This document shows, piece after piece, positions 39,682 through 51,982 of a stretch of DNA of 63,825 bases. This stretch comes from Nemertoderma westbladi (taxonomy: Eukaryota > Xenacoelomorpha > Nemertodermatida > Nemertodermatidae): contig JAUCBJ010007550.1 of assembly GCA_032718475.1 (NCBI GenBank), forward strand, positions 1-63,825, given 5' to 3'. The position numbers and the translations under genes are program-made. The notes under the pieces were generated by a model. It had not been told where the DNA came from. It searched no databases and was given only the letters and a program-made list of their open reading frames with translations. The stretch's first letter is position 1. Each line of letters opens with the position of its first letter.

Positions 39682-41236
39682 CTAGAAAGCCTGTGGCCCT
39701 TCGGGCCACAGCTTTCTAGTGCACGTGCAGAGGATATATGAATATGTGTGGAGAAATGTGTCGCAGATTGGAGAACTACACAACGAAACAGACACCATCA
39801 TAAAATAAAACACCGCCCCGTAGGAGATAACTGATAACTGTTTCAACTTTAGCTTCAGGTTATTGTAAATAACATAATTTCGAGAAAATGATCACTTTCG
39901 GACATTTTACCCTCACCTGCAAACTGCGACTGGTGAAATGCAGATGGTGCTGCAGTTCTGTAAAGATGGAGTTTATGGTGAAGTAAGATGCCTGCTTGTC
40001 AAGTTTCAGCTTAAAAAATAAAGCTTAAACAGTAAACATGTAAATAACAAAATTTCGATGTTCACTTTCAGACATTTCGCCCTCTAGCTGAAGATTGGGG
40101 AATTATTGACTAGTCAGCGACTCCGTAAAGATTAAGCCTATGCTGTAGTAGATACCTACCAAGTTTCAGCTGAAAAGAATTAAAAACAACCAAATGAAAT
40201 CAGGTTTTCACTTTCAGACAATTCGCCCTCTAGCAGCAGACGGGGGAACTGTATGCGACTCTAAGACTCCGTAAAGATATAGCCTATGCTGTAATATATG
40301 CCTACCAAGTTCCAGTCTAAACGGATTGTAAATAACAAAGTTAGAGAAGATTTTCACTTAAGACAATTCACCCTCTAGCGGCAGATGGTGGAACTTCAGA
40401 CGGCTCTGAATATTACGTAGCAACGAGTTAGGGTGAGACCTTAATATAGTAAGCGAGATTTCATCGAGATGGGTTTGATTGTATAGCCGATGACAAACAG
40501 ACACACAGACAATTGATTTTTATATACCGGTATATTAGATAAGATAAAGCAATAATAATACAGTAGGCCTACAGAAATAATCACTTTACTGCAGTAAAAC
40601 AATAAAATAGCTAAAATGTTATAAACCTCTCCTTGATCGCCATTGATTGAGAAAGCAGAATTAGTCTTGGACAGTTCGCAACAGACAACCCACCCCAATC
40701 AACACTCCAGCCTGGCTTGCTCCTTATCTGTGCCCAGCTAGCTGCGAGTTCAATAATTACCTATGATACAGAAAAAAATCCTTCCCTATTCACTAACGAA
40801 TAGGCCAATTCGATTGTGCTTGGCGAATAATGACATATTTATACACTATTTGGTTTTTAATCAATAAATAATCATACATATTTATATTAAACACTCGAAT
40901 AAACTAAATACTTTGTGAGAATGGGACACGGCGAATCTACTCATGTTAATTTTATACCAGATGGGATAAATGTTACCCCTCTAAATCATTAATTACCGAT
41001 AGAAGAACCGAAATAATCCGATAAATTTCGCCCGAACGAACACAAAATACGCATTCACGCAAACAAACGTGTAAAATAAAACCCGGAGACAGTGACAGCT
41101 GTCTGCATCGTGTTAATACGCATCGAATGAGCCACAAAGCAAGGAATGAGAGCGAAATTTGACGACGTGTATCGATGGACATACATACATACAAATTTAC
41201 ATACAAACTGAGCAGATTTATATATATTAGATTAGA
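39682..41236 (-). mobile_element. Non-autonomous Helitron inserted in LINE relic 3
   Basis: Read on the minus strand the element begins TCTAATCTAATATATA and ends CTTTCTAG, with A immediately before and T immediately after. Removing it restores an uninterrupted LINE frame with A next to T. Start TC, end CTRR and insertion between A and T without duplication are the Helitron signature. The 3' end is a near-perfect hairpin (TGTGGCCC pairing with GGGCCACA around a GAAG loop, outer stem CTAGAAAGC). No Rep/helicase is encoded. Internally there are four diverged tandem units of about 160 bp. Confidence 0.88.
39840..40435. repeat. Four diverged tandem units of about 150-165 bp inside the Helitron
   Basis: Each unit has the order 'agtttcagct', 'taaataacaaa', 'cactttcagacattt', 'cgccctctagc', 'ggtgga' or 'ggggaa', 'actccgtaaagat' and 'gcctaccaag'. 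The later three units are closest to each other. Confidence 0.75.
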
Positions 41237-42753
41237 TAGAAACCTAAGCCTACTGTTAACTTTCGAAAAAATATTTTTCACTGTGCTTTCTCCTGATGAG
41301 CAGTTATCCAATGTGGCGCCTAAATATTTAACTTCCTTTTTATTTTCAATCTTATGTCCACTACTAGTGACTTCAAACTTAGTTACCTTCTTTAACTTTC
41401 TTTTGGAACCAAACAAAATACTTTCAGTCTTACCGTAGTGAATGGATAGCTTATTATCATCCAACTACTCATTACAGGATTCTAGAACTGCACTTAACTT
41501 TTGGGAAATATGGATAGGATCTTTATGAGAGAAAATAAGAGCACTGTCGTCGGCATATAAAATGAGTTTAAAATCCGGATCTATACTACTTATCATATCA
41601 TTTACATAGCATACAAAAAGCAGAGGACCTAATATACTACCTTGCGGTACACCACAGGTAATCTCTTGTACAGTAGACTGCGATTTGCTAATGACTACAG
41701 TTTGACCTCTGTCTGACAGGTAGGACTTGAACCAGTCTATAGAACCTACACCCATCAGGCCTAACTTACCAAGCAGAATTTCGTGACTACAGTATCGAAA
41801 GCCTTTTGTAGGTCCAACATTACCATACCAGTATATAAACCCTTTGCGTTATTACATCTAATTGTATCAGTTAAGTTAATAAGGCAGGTGTCTGTAGAAT
41901 ATGATTTACGAAAACCGGACTGAAGTTCATAGACCAGATTTAGCCTACTAAGATGTGCTTCCAGCTGTAGAAAAACAGAACGTTCTAGAATTTTAGATAC
42001 AATACTTAAGATACTAACAGGTCTGTAATTACAGGGTTCTACTTTACTATTCTTTTTAATACAGAGGAACAACCTTAGCTAATTTCAGTTTGCCTGGTAC
42101 TACATTATCTACGATAGAGTAATTAATAATAAAAGTAATAGGCACTTTAAGTACTTCAGCACCATCCTTAAGAAAACGGGCAGGTATTAGGTCTAGACCG
42201 GTACTTTTTGAGGCTGATAGGCTAAGTAGATTTTGAAAAACGAAATCCTCAGAAACGGGTTTTAAAAATAACTTTTCTGAATTTTGTAACTTTTCTAATT
42301 AAAAATTATTTAGAGTTTCGTACCCTATACTATATTTATTACTTGATAGCGGTAACTTCTTAACTAAATTAGAGGCAACATTAGTAAAATAATTATTAAA
42401 TAAATTACTAACTAGAGTATGATCATGAATCAGCTCACCGTTATCTTGCAGAACAATATTCGATTCAGATTTAAGGTTTTTATAACCTAAAGATTTTAGG
42501 GTAGACCATAGACTTTTAGGATTATCTTTATTCTCACTTATTTTGTTGTACAAATATTCAGATTTCGCTTTTTTTATTTCCCGTTGGACAAGGTTTCTAT
42601 ACTTGCAGTAATTATTATAATCAGCTAAAACACGGTATTTCCTAAATTTATACAAATAGTTATCTCTTTCTCTGATATTACTAAGAATACCCGAGGTCAT
42701 CCAAGGCTCAGTGCGTTGTTTAAGACTAATTTCTTTAATTGGTACTACGTAAA

Positions 42754-43670
42754 TGATGATATTATATCGTCATTGAGAAAAGTGTTTCTTTTCAGTCACG
42801 AGTCTAGTGTTTCTATGAAATACCTCGGTTTAAATTTGAATCAAGATAGATCTTGCATTACAATAGATCTGCAAAAATATGTACAACAAATACCGGATAT
42901 GATCACACGGACATTGAACAAAGTTGCAATGTTGAGTGATGATGAATATAAACTGTGTTAGGTCAAATTAATTGGGTGACCACTCAGAGTCGGGTTCATG
43001 TTTCCTTCGCGTCATGTCAATTAGCATGCTCTGTGGGCGAAACAAATGTTGGAAATCTTCTGAAGACCTTTAAAACGGTAAAAAAGATGAAATCCGAAAA
43101 TGTGGCAATACACCTTTATAGTGTAAGAAATTTAAGTAGTATGGAAAATTTGCGTTCTAGCGACGCAAGTCTTGGGAATGGTGGATGGCCGATAGTGGAT
43201 CGCAAGGAGGTTAGTTGGTGTTTCTTCTTGGAAAAAACGGAAAAGCATCATTGATCTCTTGGCATAGTAAGCGGATTAAACGTGTTGTTAACAGTTCTTT
43301 AGCCACCGAAACTGTCGAATTGGTAGAAGCTGTTGAATGTGCATCTTCATGCTAGATTTCTGATGGAATTGCTGAACATTTCAATGAAACAAATTCCAAT
43401 TACAGCAACAACTGACAATTCGTCATTATGTGAAGGCACACTCATTGACGTCTGTAACGGACAAAAGATTACGGATTGATATTGCTATATTATGAGAGAT
43501 GATCCAGAGAGGTGAGATTAAGGACGTGAAGTGGGTTCCAGAACGCCATCAACTTGAAAATTGTCTGACTAAACAAGGTGCAAATACTGCTAATCTAAAA
43601 TACGCCCTCCGAAAATCGGCCAGGTGCAATAACTATCAATTAAATTTTTTATAACCCGAAAATTTACATT
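42754..43670 (+). pseudogene. Ty1/Copia retrotransposon, 3' part (end of RT, RNase H)
   Basis: The coding continues directly from the piece ending at 35862 once the inserted block is removed; both junctions share TGATGAT (35856-35862 and 42754-42760). Landmarks are YLGLNLNQD (42825), INWVTTQSRVHVSFASCQLA (42968), an RNase H with RIKRVVNSSLATETVELVEA (about 43272) and WVPERHQLENCLTKQGAN (about 43530). Several shifts and stops make it non-functional. Confidence 0.88.
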
Positions 43671-44227
43671 TAGGCTGTGACAATAACAATAACAAGGACT
43701 TTTGAATAATAACGTTCAATTTTTGAGTGTAATTATGTATATTTTTCAGGTGGTGGTTGATACCTCAATTAATTCATAGGAAAAATTGTCAGAGTAGATT
43801 TCTCTATTTGAATACGTGGTTCAATTATTATTTTTTGTTAGATAAGGGTCGAAGCTTGTGTAATTATTTCGGAATATTATTCTAATTAAATATTTTGGTA
43901 TATTTAAATTTTAGATTGATTTGTGGATGTAAGGAACTTAATATTTTTTTTTTATAATTGTTTAGATAATAGGGGGAGCTTGTTATAGTTGGTTAATAGT
44001 AGGCCCTACATTTATATGAGTGGGAGATTTGAATTAGTAATTACTGGGTTATCGGTACCGATGAGAAAGTGCGATTATTAATCAGAAATAGTAAATATAC
44101 AGAATTATATTAACATTAGTTAACAAGTAAAATTTTCCGGCCGAGTGGTAGGGCAGTTCTGGACAGTTCTGGCCATGTTGCTGGATACTATGGTAAGTTA
44201 AAAGCAGCTATGGATATATTTGTTTGT
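43671..44227 (+). repeat. Copia 3' untranslated region and probable 3' LTR start
   Basis: A purine run 'agggggagc' at 43971-43979 precedes TGTTATAG at 43981, as expected for a polypurine tract and LTR start. The end cannot be defined because no matching 5' LTR is present and a LINE fragment follows at 44230. Confidence 0.45.
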
Positions 44228-44229
44228 GT

Positions 44230-44358
44230 TTACTACTACTCGGAACGGCATGCTGCATTGCAGCGTCATTTTTAAGAATGTTGTGCCGGCTTGTCGACAA
44301 AATTGCGCCGCCACAACTCCCTATCACCCATGACATTTGCTAGATAATCCACATCGTT
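44230..44358 (-). pseudogene. LINE 3'-end fragment
   Basis: The reverse complement matches the last about 120 bases of LINE relic 1 (gattatctagcaaatg through 'gccggcacaacattctta') and ends in (GTA)n, confirming the family's 3' terminus. It stops where a foldback element starts. Confidence 0.88.
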
Positions 44359-45262
44359 TTTACACGATTACAAGATTTTTTTAAATGTTTTTTCCGATGT
44401 AAAATTTTATTTTAATTTTAATTTATTTTTTATTAAAATTCGAAATATTTTGCCATTTTCGGAATCAGAGCCGAAAATTAGCCTATAGGTATCAAAATCT
44501 CAAAAGAAGATGATTTTTGAAAAATTTTAAAAAAAATTTCACCTTTGGTGCATGTTTGCAGTTAATGAGGAGGATGTAAATGTAATTTTTCTCGCATTGG
44601 CTTTTTTGAGACACTTTCTCTATCTACTTTTTAACTACTCAGGGGATTTTCGTTCTGTTTGCAGATTATGTAGAGGAATATTCTGCGCAAAAATTGTGCT
44701 GACAGAATTTTGAAAATTTGTTTCAAAAAAAGTTATGTCATTTTTTGTGTAACAAATCGCGAAATTTTGAATTTTTTTCGATTTTCGGTATTTTAAAACG
44801 AAAAATGCCATAACTTTTTTTTGAAACAAAATTTCACAATTCTGTCAACATAATTTTTGCGTGGAATATTCCTCTACATAATTCTGCAAACAGAAAGAAA
44901 ATCGGTTGAGTAGTTAAAAAGTAGTACCTAAACTGTAAAAAAAAAGTATGTACCAAAGATAAATTTTTAAAAATTTTTCAAAAATGAACTTCTTTTGCGG
45001 TTTTGAAACCTATAGGCAAATTTTCGGCGCTGATTCCGAAAATGGCAAAATATTTCGAAATATCTGGGTGTTTGATGGTCTTTTTTGGTGTCAAATGTGG
45101 TGCTGCACCAAAAATTAAAATTTTCAAATTTTGGGTGAAATTTACAAAAGTTGACAAGCTCGCGAACAAAACAACTTATCGAAAAACTGATTCAGTTCAG
45201 ATTCGGAATCACCATAAAATTTTACATCGGAAAACATATTTAAAAATGTGATAAAAAAAGTG
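44359..45262. mobile_element. Foldback element with arms of about 400 bp
   Basis: The left arm (from 'tttttttaaatg', 'ttttccgatgtaaaatttta') pairs with the right arm ending 'taaaattttacatcggaaaa'. Further matched pairs include 'ttttgccattttcgg' with 'ccgaaaatggcaaaa' and 'gtagaggaatattc' with 'gaatattcctctac'. The centre is near 44770. Arms differ at many positions and no protein is encoded. Confidence 0.82.
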
Positions 45263-45619
45263 TCTCATGCTTATTCTTAACGATAGACGTACCTTAGATA
45301 CATTGGACAACAATAATAACAATATTATTAGCTTCTGCAGAATTTTTACGCTCTTTCAATATCTTTTATCTTTCATATTAATAGATATCAACATCTAGTT
45401 CGTTAACTTAACATTATAAACTTTAAATGCCATTAACTTATGTATTGAGTGTCTAAACTGAAACATCTATGTTTTTTCGAATTACACCAAAAATCATTTA
45501 AGATATAAATTATTGGAAATGATTGAGGAAGTCAAAAGTTACGGCGTGTCTAATATTTTGTTTAGTTTTGGATACTTTTAGTGATTTTGACCCGAAACGT
45601 TTACGATTGCCCAGACCGC
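45263..45619. other. AT-rich spacer, no gene seen
   Basis: No coding region or clear repeat structure until the minisatellite begins. Confidence 0.4.
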
Positions 45620-48600
45620 CTCATGGTCGGTCTATCACACCTGTGTTCCGAACGTTATGTTAGGGAAGGTCGTCTCATTAAACCGATATCCGTCTATCTC
45701 ACCTGTGTTCCGAACGTTATGTTAGGGAAGGTCGTCTCATTAAACCGATATCCGTCTATCTCACCTGTGTTCCGAACGTTATGTTAGGGAAGGTCGTCTC
45801 ATTAAACCGATATCCGTCTATCTCACCTGTGTTCCGAACGTTATGTTAGGGAAGGTCGTCCGTCTCATTAAACCGATATCCGTCTATCTCACCTGTGTTC
45901 CGAACGTTATGTTAGGGAAGGTCGTCTCATTAAACCGATATCCGTCTATCTCACCTGAGTTCCGAACGTTAGGGAAGGTCGTCTCATTAAACCGATATCC
46001 GTCTATCTCACCTGAGTTCCGAACGTTATGTTAGGGAAGGTCGTCTCATTAAACCGATATCCGTCTATCTCACCTGTGTTCCGAACGTTATGTTAGGGAA
46101 GGTCGTCCGTCTCATTAAACCGATATCCGTCTATCTCACCTGAGTTCCGAACGTTATGTTAGGGAAGATGGTCTCATTAAACCGATATCCGTCTATCTCA
46201 CCTGCGTTCCGAATGTTAGGGAAGGTCGTCTCATTAAACAGATATCTGTGTTTCGAACGTTATGTTAGGGAAGGTCGTCCGTCTCATTAAACCGATATCC
46301 GTCTATCTCACCTGAGTTCCGAAAGTTATGTTAGGGAAGGTCGTCTCATTAAACCGATATCCGTCTATCTCACCTGTGTTCCGAACGTTATGTTAGGGAA
46401 GGTCGTCTCATTAAACCGATATCCGTCTATCTCACCTGTGTTCCGAACGTTATGTTAGGGAAGGTCGTCCGTCTCATTAAACCGATATCCGTCTATCTCA
46501 CCTGAGTTCCGAACGTTATGTTAGGGAAGGTCGTCTCATTAAACCGATATCCGTCTATCTCACCTGTGTTCCGAATGTTAGGGAAGGTCGTCTCATTAAA
46601 CAGATATCTGTGTTCCGAACGTTATGTTAGGGAAGGTCGTCTCATTAAACCGATATCCGTCTATCTCACCTGTGTTCCGAACGTTATGTTAGGGAAGGTC
46701 GTCCGTCTCATTAAACCGATATCCGCCTATCTCACCTGAGTTCCGAACGTTATGTTAGGGAAGATCGTCTCATTAAACTGATATCCGTCTATCTCACCTG
46801 TGTTCCGAATGTTAGGGAAGGGCGTCTCATTAAACCGATATCCGTCTATCTCACCTGAGTTCCGAACGTTATGTTAGGGAAGGTCGTCTCATTAAACCGA
46901 TATCCGTCTATCTCACCTGTGTTCCGAACGTTATGTTAGGGAAGGTCGTCTCATTAAACATATATCTGTGTTCCGAAAGTTATGTTAGGGAAGGTCGTCC
47001 GTCTCATTAAACCGATATCCGTCTATCTCACCTGTGCTCCGAACGTTATGTTAGGGAAGATCGTCTCATTAAACTGATATCCGTCTATCTCACCTGAGTT
47101 CCGAACGTTATGTTAGGGAAAGTCGTATCATTAAACCGATATCCGTCTATCTCACCTGTATTCCGAACGTTAGGGAAGGTCGTCTCATTAAACCTATATC
47201 CGTCTATCTCACCTGTGTTCCGAACGTTAGGGAAGGTCGTCTCATTAAACCGATATCCGTCTATCTCACCTGTGTTCCGAACGTTAGGGAAGGTCGTCTC
47301 ATTAAACCGATATCCGTCTATCTCACCTGTGTTCCGAACGTTAGGGAAGGTCGTCTCATTAAACCGATATCCGTCTATCTCACCTGTGTTCCGAACGTTA
47401 GGGAAGGTCGTCTCATTAAACCGATATCCGTCTATCTTACCTGTGTTCCGAACGTTAGGGAAGGTCGTCTCATTAAACCGATATCCGTCTATCTCACCTG
47501 TGTTCCGAACGTTAGGGAAGGTCGTCTCATTAAACCGATATCCGTCTATCTCACCTGTGTTCCGAACGTTATGTTAGGGAAGGTCGTCTCATTAAACCGA
47601 TATCCGTCTATCTCACCTGAGTTCCGAACGTTATGTTAGGGAAGGTCGTCTCATTAAACCGATATCCGTCTATCTCACCTGTGTTCCGAACGTTAGGGAA
47701 GGTCGTCTCATTAAACCTATATCCGTCTATCTCACCTGTGTTCCGAACGTTAGGGAAGGTCGTCTCATTAAACCGATATCCGTCTATCTCACCTGTGTTC
47801 CGAACGTTAGGGAAGGTCGTCTCATTAAACCGATATCCGTCTATCTCACCTGTGTTCCGAACGTTAGGGAAGGTCGTCTCATTAAACCGATATCCGTCTA
47901 TCTCACCTGTGTTCCGAACGTTAGGGAAGGTCGTCTCATTAAACCGATATCCGTCTATCTCACCTGTGTTCCGAACGTTATGTTAGGGAAGGTCGTCTCA
48001 TTAAACCGATATCCGTCTATCTCACCTGAGTTCCGAACGCTATGTTAGGGAAGGTCGTCTCATTAAACAGATATCTGTGTTCCGAACGTTATGTTAGGGA
48101 AGGTCGTCCGTCTCATTAAACCGATATCCGTCTATCTCACCTGTGTTCCGAACGTTATTTTAGGGAAGGTCGTCTCATTAAACCGATATCCGTCTATCTC
48201 ACCTGAGTTCCGAACGCTATGTTAGGGAAGGTCGTCTCATTAAACAGATATCTGTGTTCCGAACGTTATGTTAGGGAAGGTCGTCCGTCTCATTAAACCG
48301 ATATCCGTCTATCTCACCTGAGTTACGAACGTTATGTTAGGGAAGGTCGTCTCATTAAACCGATATCCGTCTATCTCACCTGAGTTCCGAACGCTATGTT
48401 AGGGAAGGTCGTCTCATTAAACAGATATCTGTGTTCCGAACGTTATGTTAGGGAAGGTCGTCCGTCTCATTAAACCGATATCCGTCTATCTCACCTGTGT
48501 CCCGAACGTTATGTTAGGGAAGGTCGTCTCATTAAACCGATATCCGTCTATCTCACCTGAGTTCCGAACGTTAGGGAAGGTCGTCTCATTAAACTGATAT

Positions 48601-48990
48601 CCGTCTATCTCACCTGTGTTCCGAACGTTATGTTAGGGAAGGTCGTCCGTCTCATTAAACCGATATCCGTCTATCTCACCTGTGTTCCGAACGTTATGTT
48701 AGGGAAGATCGTCCCATTAAACCGATATCCGTCTATCTCACCTGTGTTCCGAACGTTATGTTAGGGAAGATCGTCCCATTAAACCGATATCCGTCTATCT
48801 CACTTGTGTTCCGAACGTTTTGTTAGGGAAGGTCGTCTCATTAAACTGATATCCGTCTATCTCACCTGTGTTCCGAACGTTATGTTAGGGAAGGTCGTCC
48901 GTCTCATTAAACCGATATCCGTCTATCTCACCTGTGTTCCGAACGTTATGTTAGGGAAGGTCGTCTCATTAAACCGATATCCGTCTATCA
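45620..48990. repeat. Large minisatellite, 57-66 bp units, about 55 copies
   Basis: The core unit of 57 bp runs 'ttccgaacgttagggaaggt', 'cgtctcattaaaccgatatc' and 'cgtctatctcacctgtg'. A longer form has 'tatgt' inserted in the first part (62 bp) and a further 'gtcc' (66 bp). A short form lacks most of the third block. The forms are ordered, and blocks such as 47110-47580 and 47633-47986 are near copies, each containing the rare 'cctatatcc' variant at 47190 and 47716. Open frames of 19-residue period inside are products of the 57-bp unit. Confidence 0.96.
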
Positions 48991-49487
48991 ATAACGTCCG
49001 AACATATTGCGAACGGAAACACATCCATGGCTCAACCAACGACGATTCGTCTTCCGTCTAAAAACAATTAAATTAATAAAGTCTCCATTCGTATCGTATA
49101 TTTCACCAGTGTAGAGGTAATTAATAAATAAAATAACATTCAAAGAAAGGTACTTCGTTAGTAACCATGTAATAAAATAGGTAGTTTTTTTCAAAAACCC
49201 AAAAAACGGTATAACTTTAGTTGGCAGTAAAAACTTATCATTAAATTTCTGCTATAAAACTAATCATAATCAATGTTTTATTAATTAATTTATATCACCT
49301 ATACTGTGTATTTTTATTCTGTGGATAGGGAAAAAATCTGTTAGAAATTGTCCACTTGGCGTAAAGCGAAATTTAATCTTAGTATTGTTATCTCTACTTA
49401 CTAGAAATTATCTTTGATTTACAGTGAGCAGTGTGTGGGTTTATATTGTCCGAACAAATAACACAAAATATGTTAGTTAGTCCAAGT
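48991..49487. other. Spacer between minisatellite and hAT-like element, no gene seen
   Basis: AT-rich DNA; the minus-strand frame at 48988-49194 has no recognisable motif. Confidence 0.4.
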
Positions 49488-49840
49488 TAGTGTTGAAAAG
49501 AGATCCCGATGGAAAGTCCCGATCCTGACGGAAAAATGTCGGGGTTTTTCGGGATTTGCTATATCTAAATTTATATGCCCTGCAGCTTAAAATTGGGGTC
49601 AGAGTAAAACGCGGATCCGGATACCACATTTAACATTGTCCCTACGGAAGTTTTTTTCTACATTTTTATAACTCCCAAAAATAAAACTATAACCTGTTCT
49701 ATTGACTTTAGTTTATTGTTTTGTTTAAAATAACGTGCCACTGTAACCTGCTCCTTTCCCTTAATTGATAATTTTGGAATCCGGACCCGGATCCGCGTTT
49801 CACACCTACCCTTAACATTTTATAAAAATGTCATACAGTG

Positions 49841-50568
49841 ATACATAACGGTGATACAGTAGTGCACGCCCATCCTGCCGGTACCCTACGGTGATACAGT
49901 AGTGCACGCCCATCCTGCCGGTACCCTACAGTGATACAGTAGTACACGCCCATCCTGCCGGTACCCTACGGTGATACAGTAGTGCACGCCCATCCTGCCG
50001 GTACCCTACGGTGATACAGTAGTGCACGCCCATCCTGCCGGTACCCTACGGTGATACAGTAGTGCACGCCCATCCTGCCGGTACCCTACGGTGATACAGT
50101 AGTGCGCGCCCATCCTGCCGGTACCCTACGGTGATACAGTAGTGCACGCCCATCCTGCCGGTACCCTACGGTGATACAGTAGTGCACGCCTATCCTGCCG
50201 GTACCCTACGGTGATACAGTAGTGCACGCCCATCCTGCCGGTACCCTACGGTGATACAGTAGTGCACGCCCATCCTGCCGGTACCCTACGGTGATACAGT
50301 AGTGCACGCCCATCCTGCCGGTACCCTACGGCGATACAGTAGTGCACGCCCATCCTGCCGGTACCCTACGGTGATACAGTAGTGCACGCCTATCCTGCCG
50401 GTACCCTACGGTGATACAGTAGTGCACGCCCATCCTACCGGTACCCTACGGTGATACAGTAGTGCACGCCCATCCTGCCGGTACCCTACGGTGATACATT
50501 AGTGCACGCCCATCCTGCCGGTACCCTACGGTGATACATTAGTGCACGCCCATCCTGCAGGTACCCTA
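49841..50568. repeat. Minisatellite, 40-bp unit, about 18 copies
   Basis: The unit is 'gtgatacagtagtgcacgcc' followed by 'catcctgccggtaccctacg'. Copies are almost identical, with single changes such as 'cgcgcc', 'tatcc' and 'ctaccgg'. Three and a half more units continue at 51844-51982 beyond the inserted LINE fragment. Confidence 0.97.
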
Positions 50569-51843
50569 CAGGTCAGGTCAGGTATTCTAGGTCATTGGTC
50601 AAGAAAACTTGCCATCTCCATGCAGCATAAAGGAGGTGCCACCTGTAGCTGCATAGACCCTCTTACTAGGGCAAATCTGGTCCTGTAACTAGGACCCCCT
50701 TCGTTCTGGGATAAGGACACCCTTGGTCCTGGATTAAGGACCCATATACTTGGCTGCAGGGGTATATGGCCTGACCAGGCAGATGGTGATCTACCAATGG
50801 CTGGTTAGGAGTAGAGTGTTCTCATGTCCACTCTGAGGGCACTTCACTGCGACCTGCACCTGGCAGCAAGGGTACAGGGCATGACCCAGCGGATGAGCTG
50901 CAACAGCCAATGGTGGGTCATGTGCGCCAGAGTAGATATGGGTGATGGGCCTCATATCTGACTCCATTGCGACACCCACCCTGTGGAATGGCAAACCAGG
51001 GTGTGGTATTTGCCCCGAGAGCTGACTCGGCAAAAAAGCACCCCCCAACCCCCACTATGGATTACATTAGCAATGCGGAGGTCCGGCCACTAGAGGCCAG
51101 TGGAATTACCGGACACAATCGGCCTCACAGGCGTCAGTTAACTCCTGACCGGCTGCCTGTCTCACCCCCTACTGGAGAGAGAGCAGCCAACAATTCTTTG
51201 AGTCCCTTTCCTGATGACCTTTCTGGCCCAAACCCTGGGTCACCAGGGAGGCCAGATTGTGATGGGGAGAGGGATTCTGGAGTTGGAGGCTACTCTCATG
51301 TTCCACCCCGACCAACAAAGCCATTGGTGAATCTGAGGCAAGTCACTAGACTAGCCTCAGTAAATACCCTAACACTCGGGTCCCCAATGCGACAAGGTGA
51401 GCTGACTGCCTTGGCAGATAAGCTTTCTCTTAGCGCAGTGGGTGTTCAAGAGCACCGAATGCAGACTGGACAGACTGATGAGGTTCTGATTAAGGACATG
51501 GGGGGCGGTTGGCGACTCGCCCTCGCGTCAGCAGATGATAGTGGCAATGGTGGAATTGGTCTATTGATGAATCCAACTGCACATGCAGCATTGGACAAAA
51601 TAGACCAAATCTCTAACCGCATCATCCGTTGCCACTTCTCATGTTCTGGAAGACTGGCTAAGAAGTTTCCTAAGGTGGTTCTGATTGTGTGCTACTCTCC
51701 AACTAGTGTTGCCCCTGTAGAGGAGGTGGAAAATTTCTACCACAATCTACAAGCAGCAACTGATGGAGTGGATCAGCATGCATTCTTAACATTCCTGGGA
51801 GACTTTAATGCAAGTCTGCATAATCTGCCTAACCAGCCTAACC
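50569..51843 (+). pseudogene. LINE 5' fragment with APE-type endonuclease, cut off at its 3' side
   Basis: A frame from 50967 encodes an N-terminal Pro-rich region, then an endonuclease/exonuclease/phosphatase domain. Landmarks are VNTLTLGSPMRQGELTALAD, VGVQEHRM (catalytic Glu), GNGGIGLLM and FLTFLGDFNASL (the GDFN metal-binding motif). It ends abruptly inside that domain where the 40-bp repeat resumes. The fragment probably belongs to the same class as LINE relic 1, but no overlap allows proof. Losing the 3' side is the reverse of normal LINE truncation. Confidence 0.88.
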
Positions 51844-51982
51844 TATCCTGCCGGTACCCTACGGTGATACAGTAGTGTACGCCCATCCTGCCGGTACCCT
51901 ACGGTGATACAGTAGTGCGCGCCCATCCTGCCGGTACCCTACGGCGATACAGTAGTGCACGCCCATCCTGCCGGTACCCTAC
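51844..51982. repeat. Continuation of the 40-bp minisatellite
   Basis: About 3.5 units identical in kind to those at 49841-50568 follow the LINE fragment directly, so the LINE sequence interrupts one array. Confidence 0.95.

Larger units (their letters stand above)
39073..42753 (-). pseudogene. LINE relic 3 (Jockey/CR1-like RT), minus strand, split by a Helitron
   Basis: Read on the minus strand the order is a pre-RT linker (42299-42745, EPWMTSGIL), RT with PVSILSIVSKILERSV and GVPQGSILGPLLFVCYVNDM, catalytic YADDSALIF (about 41550), YLGATLD, and a C-terminal domain with CHMDYACSSWYEGL and IKNWNALPNEIKNLNNQHSF (39133-39260). Frameshifts near 41757 and 42080-42295 and stops break it. Codons flanking 39682-41236 rejoin exactly when the Helitron there is removed. 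It is 5'-truncated at 42753. Confidence 0.88.

Noticed and set aside
45581-49061. Frames of 60-155 codons with a 19-residue repeat
   Set aside because: They are a consequence of the 57-bp unit; length variants break them at random and nothing suggests translation.
49841-50568. CRISPR-like array
   Set aside because: The 40-bp units are contiguous without spacers and lie in a eukaryotic genome. The same holds for the arrays at 45620 and 55929.
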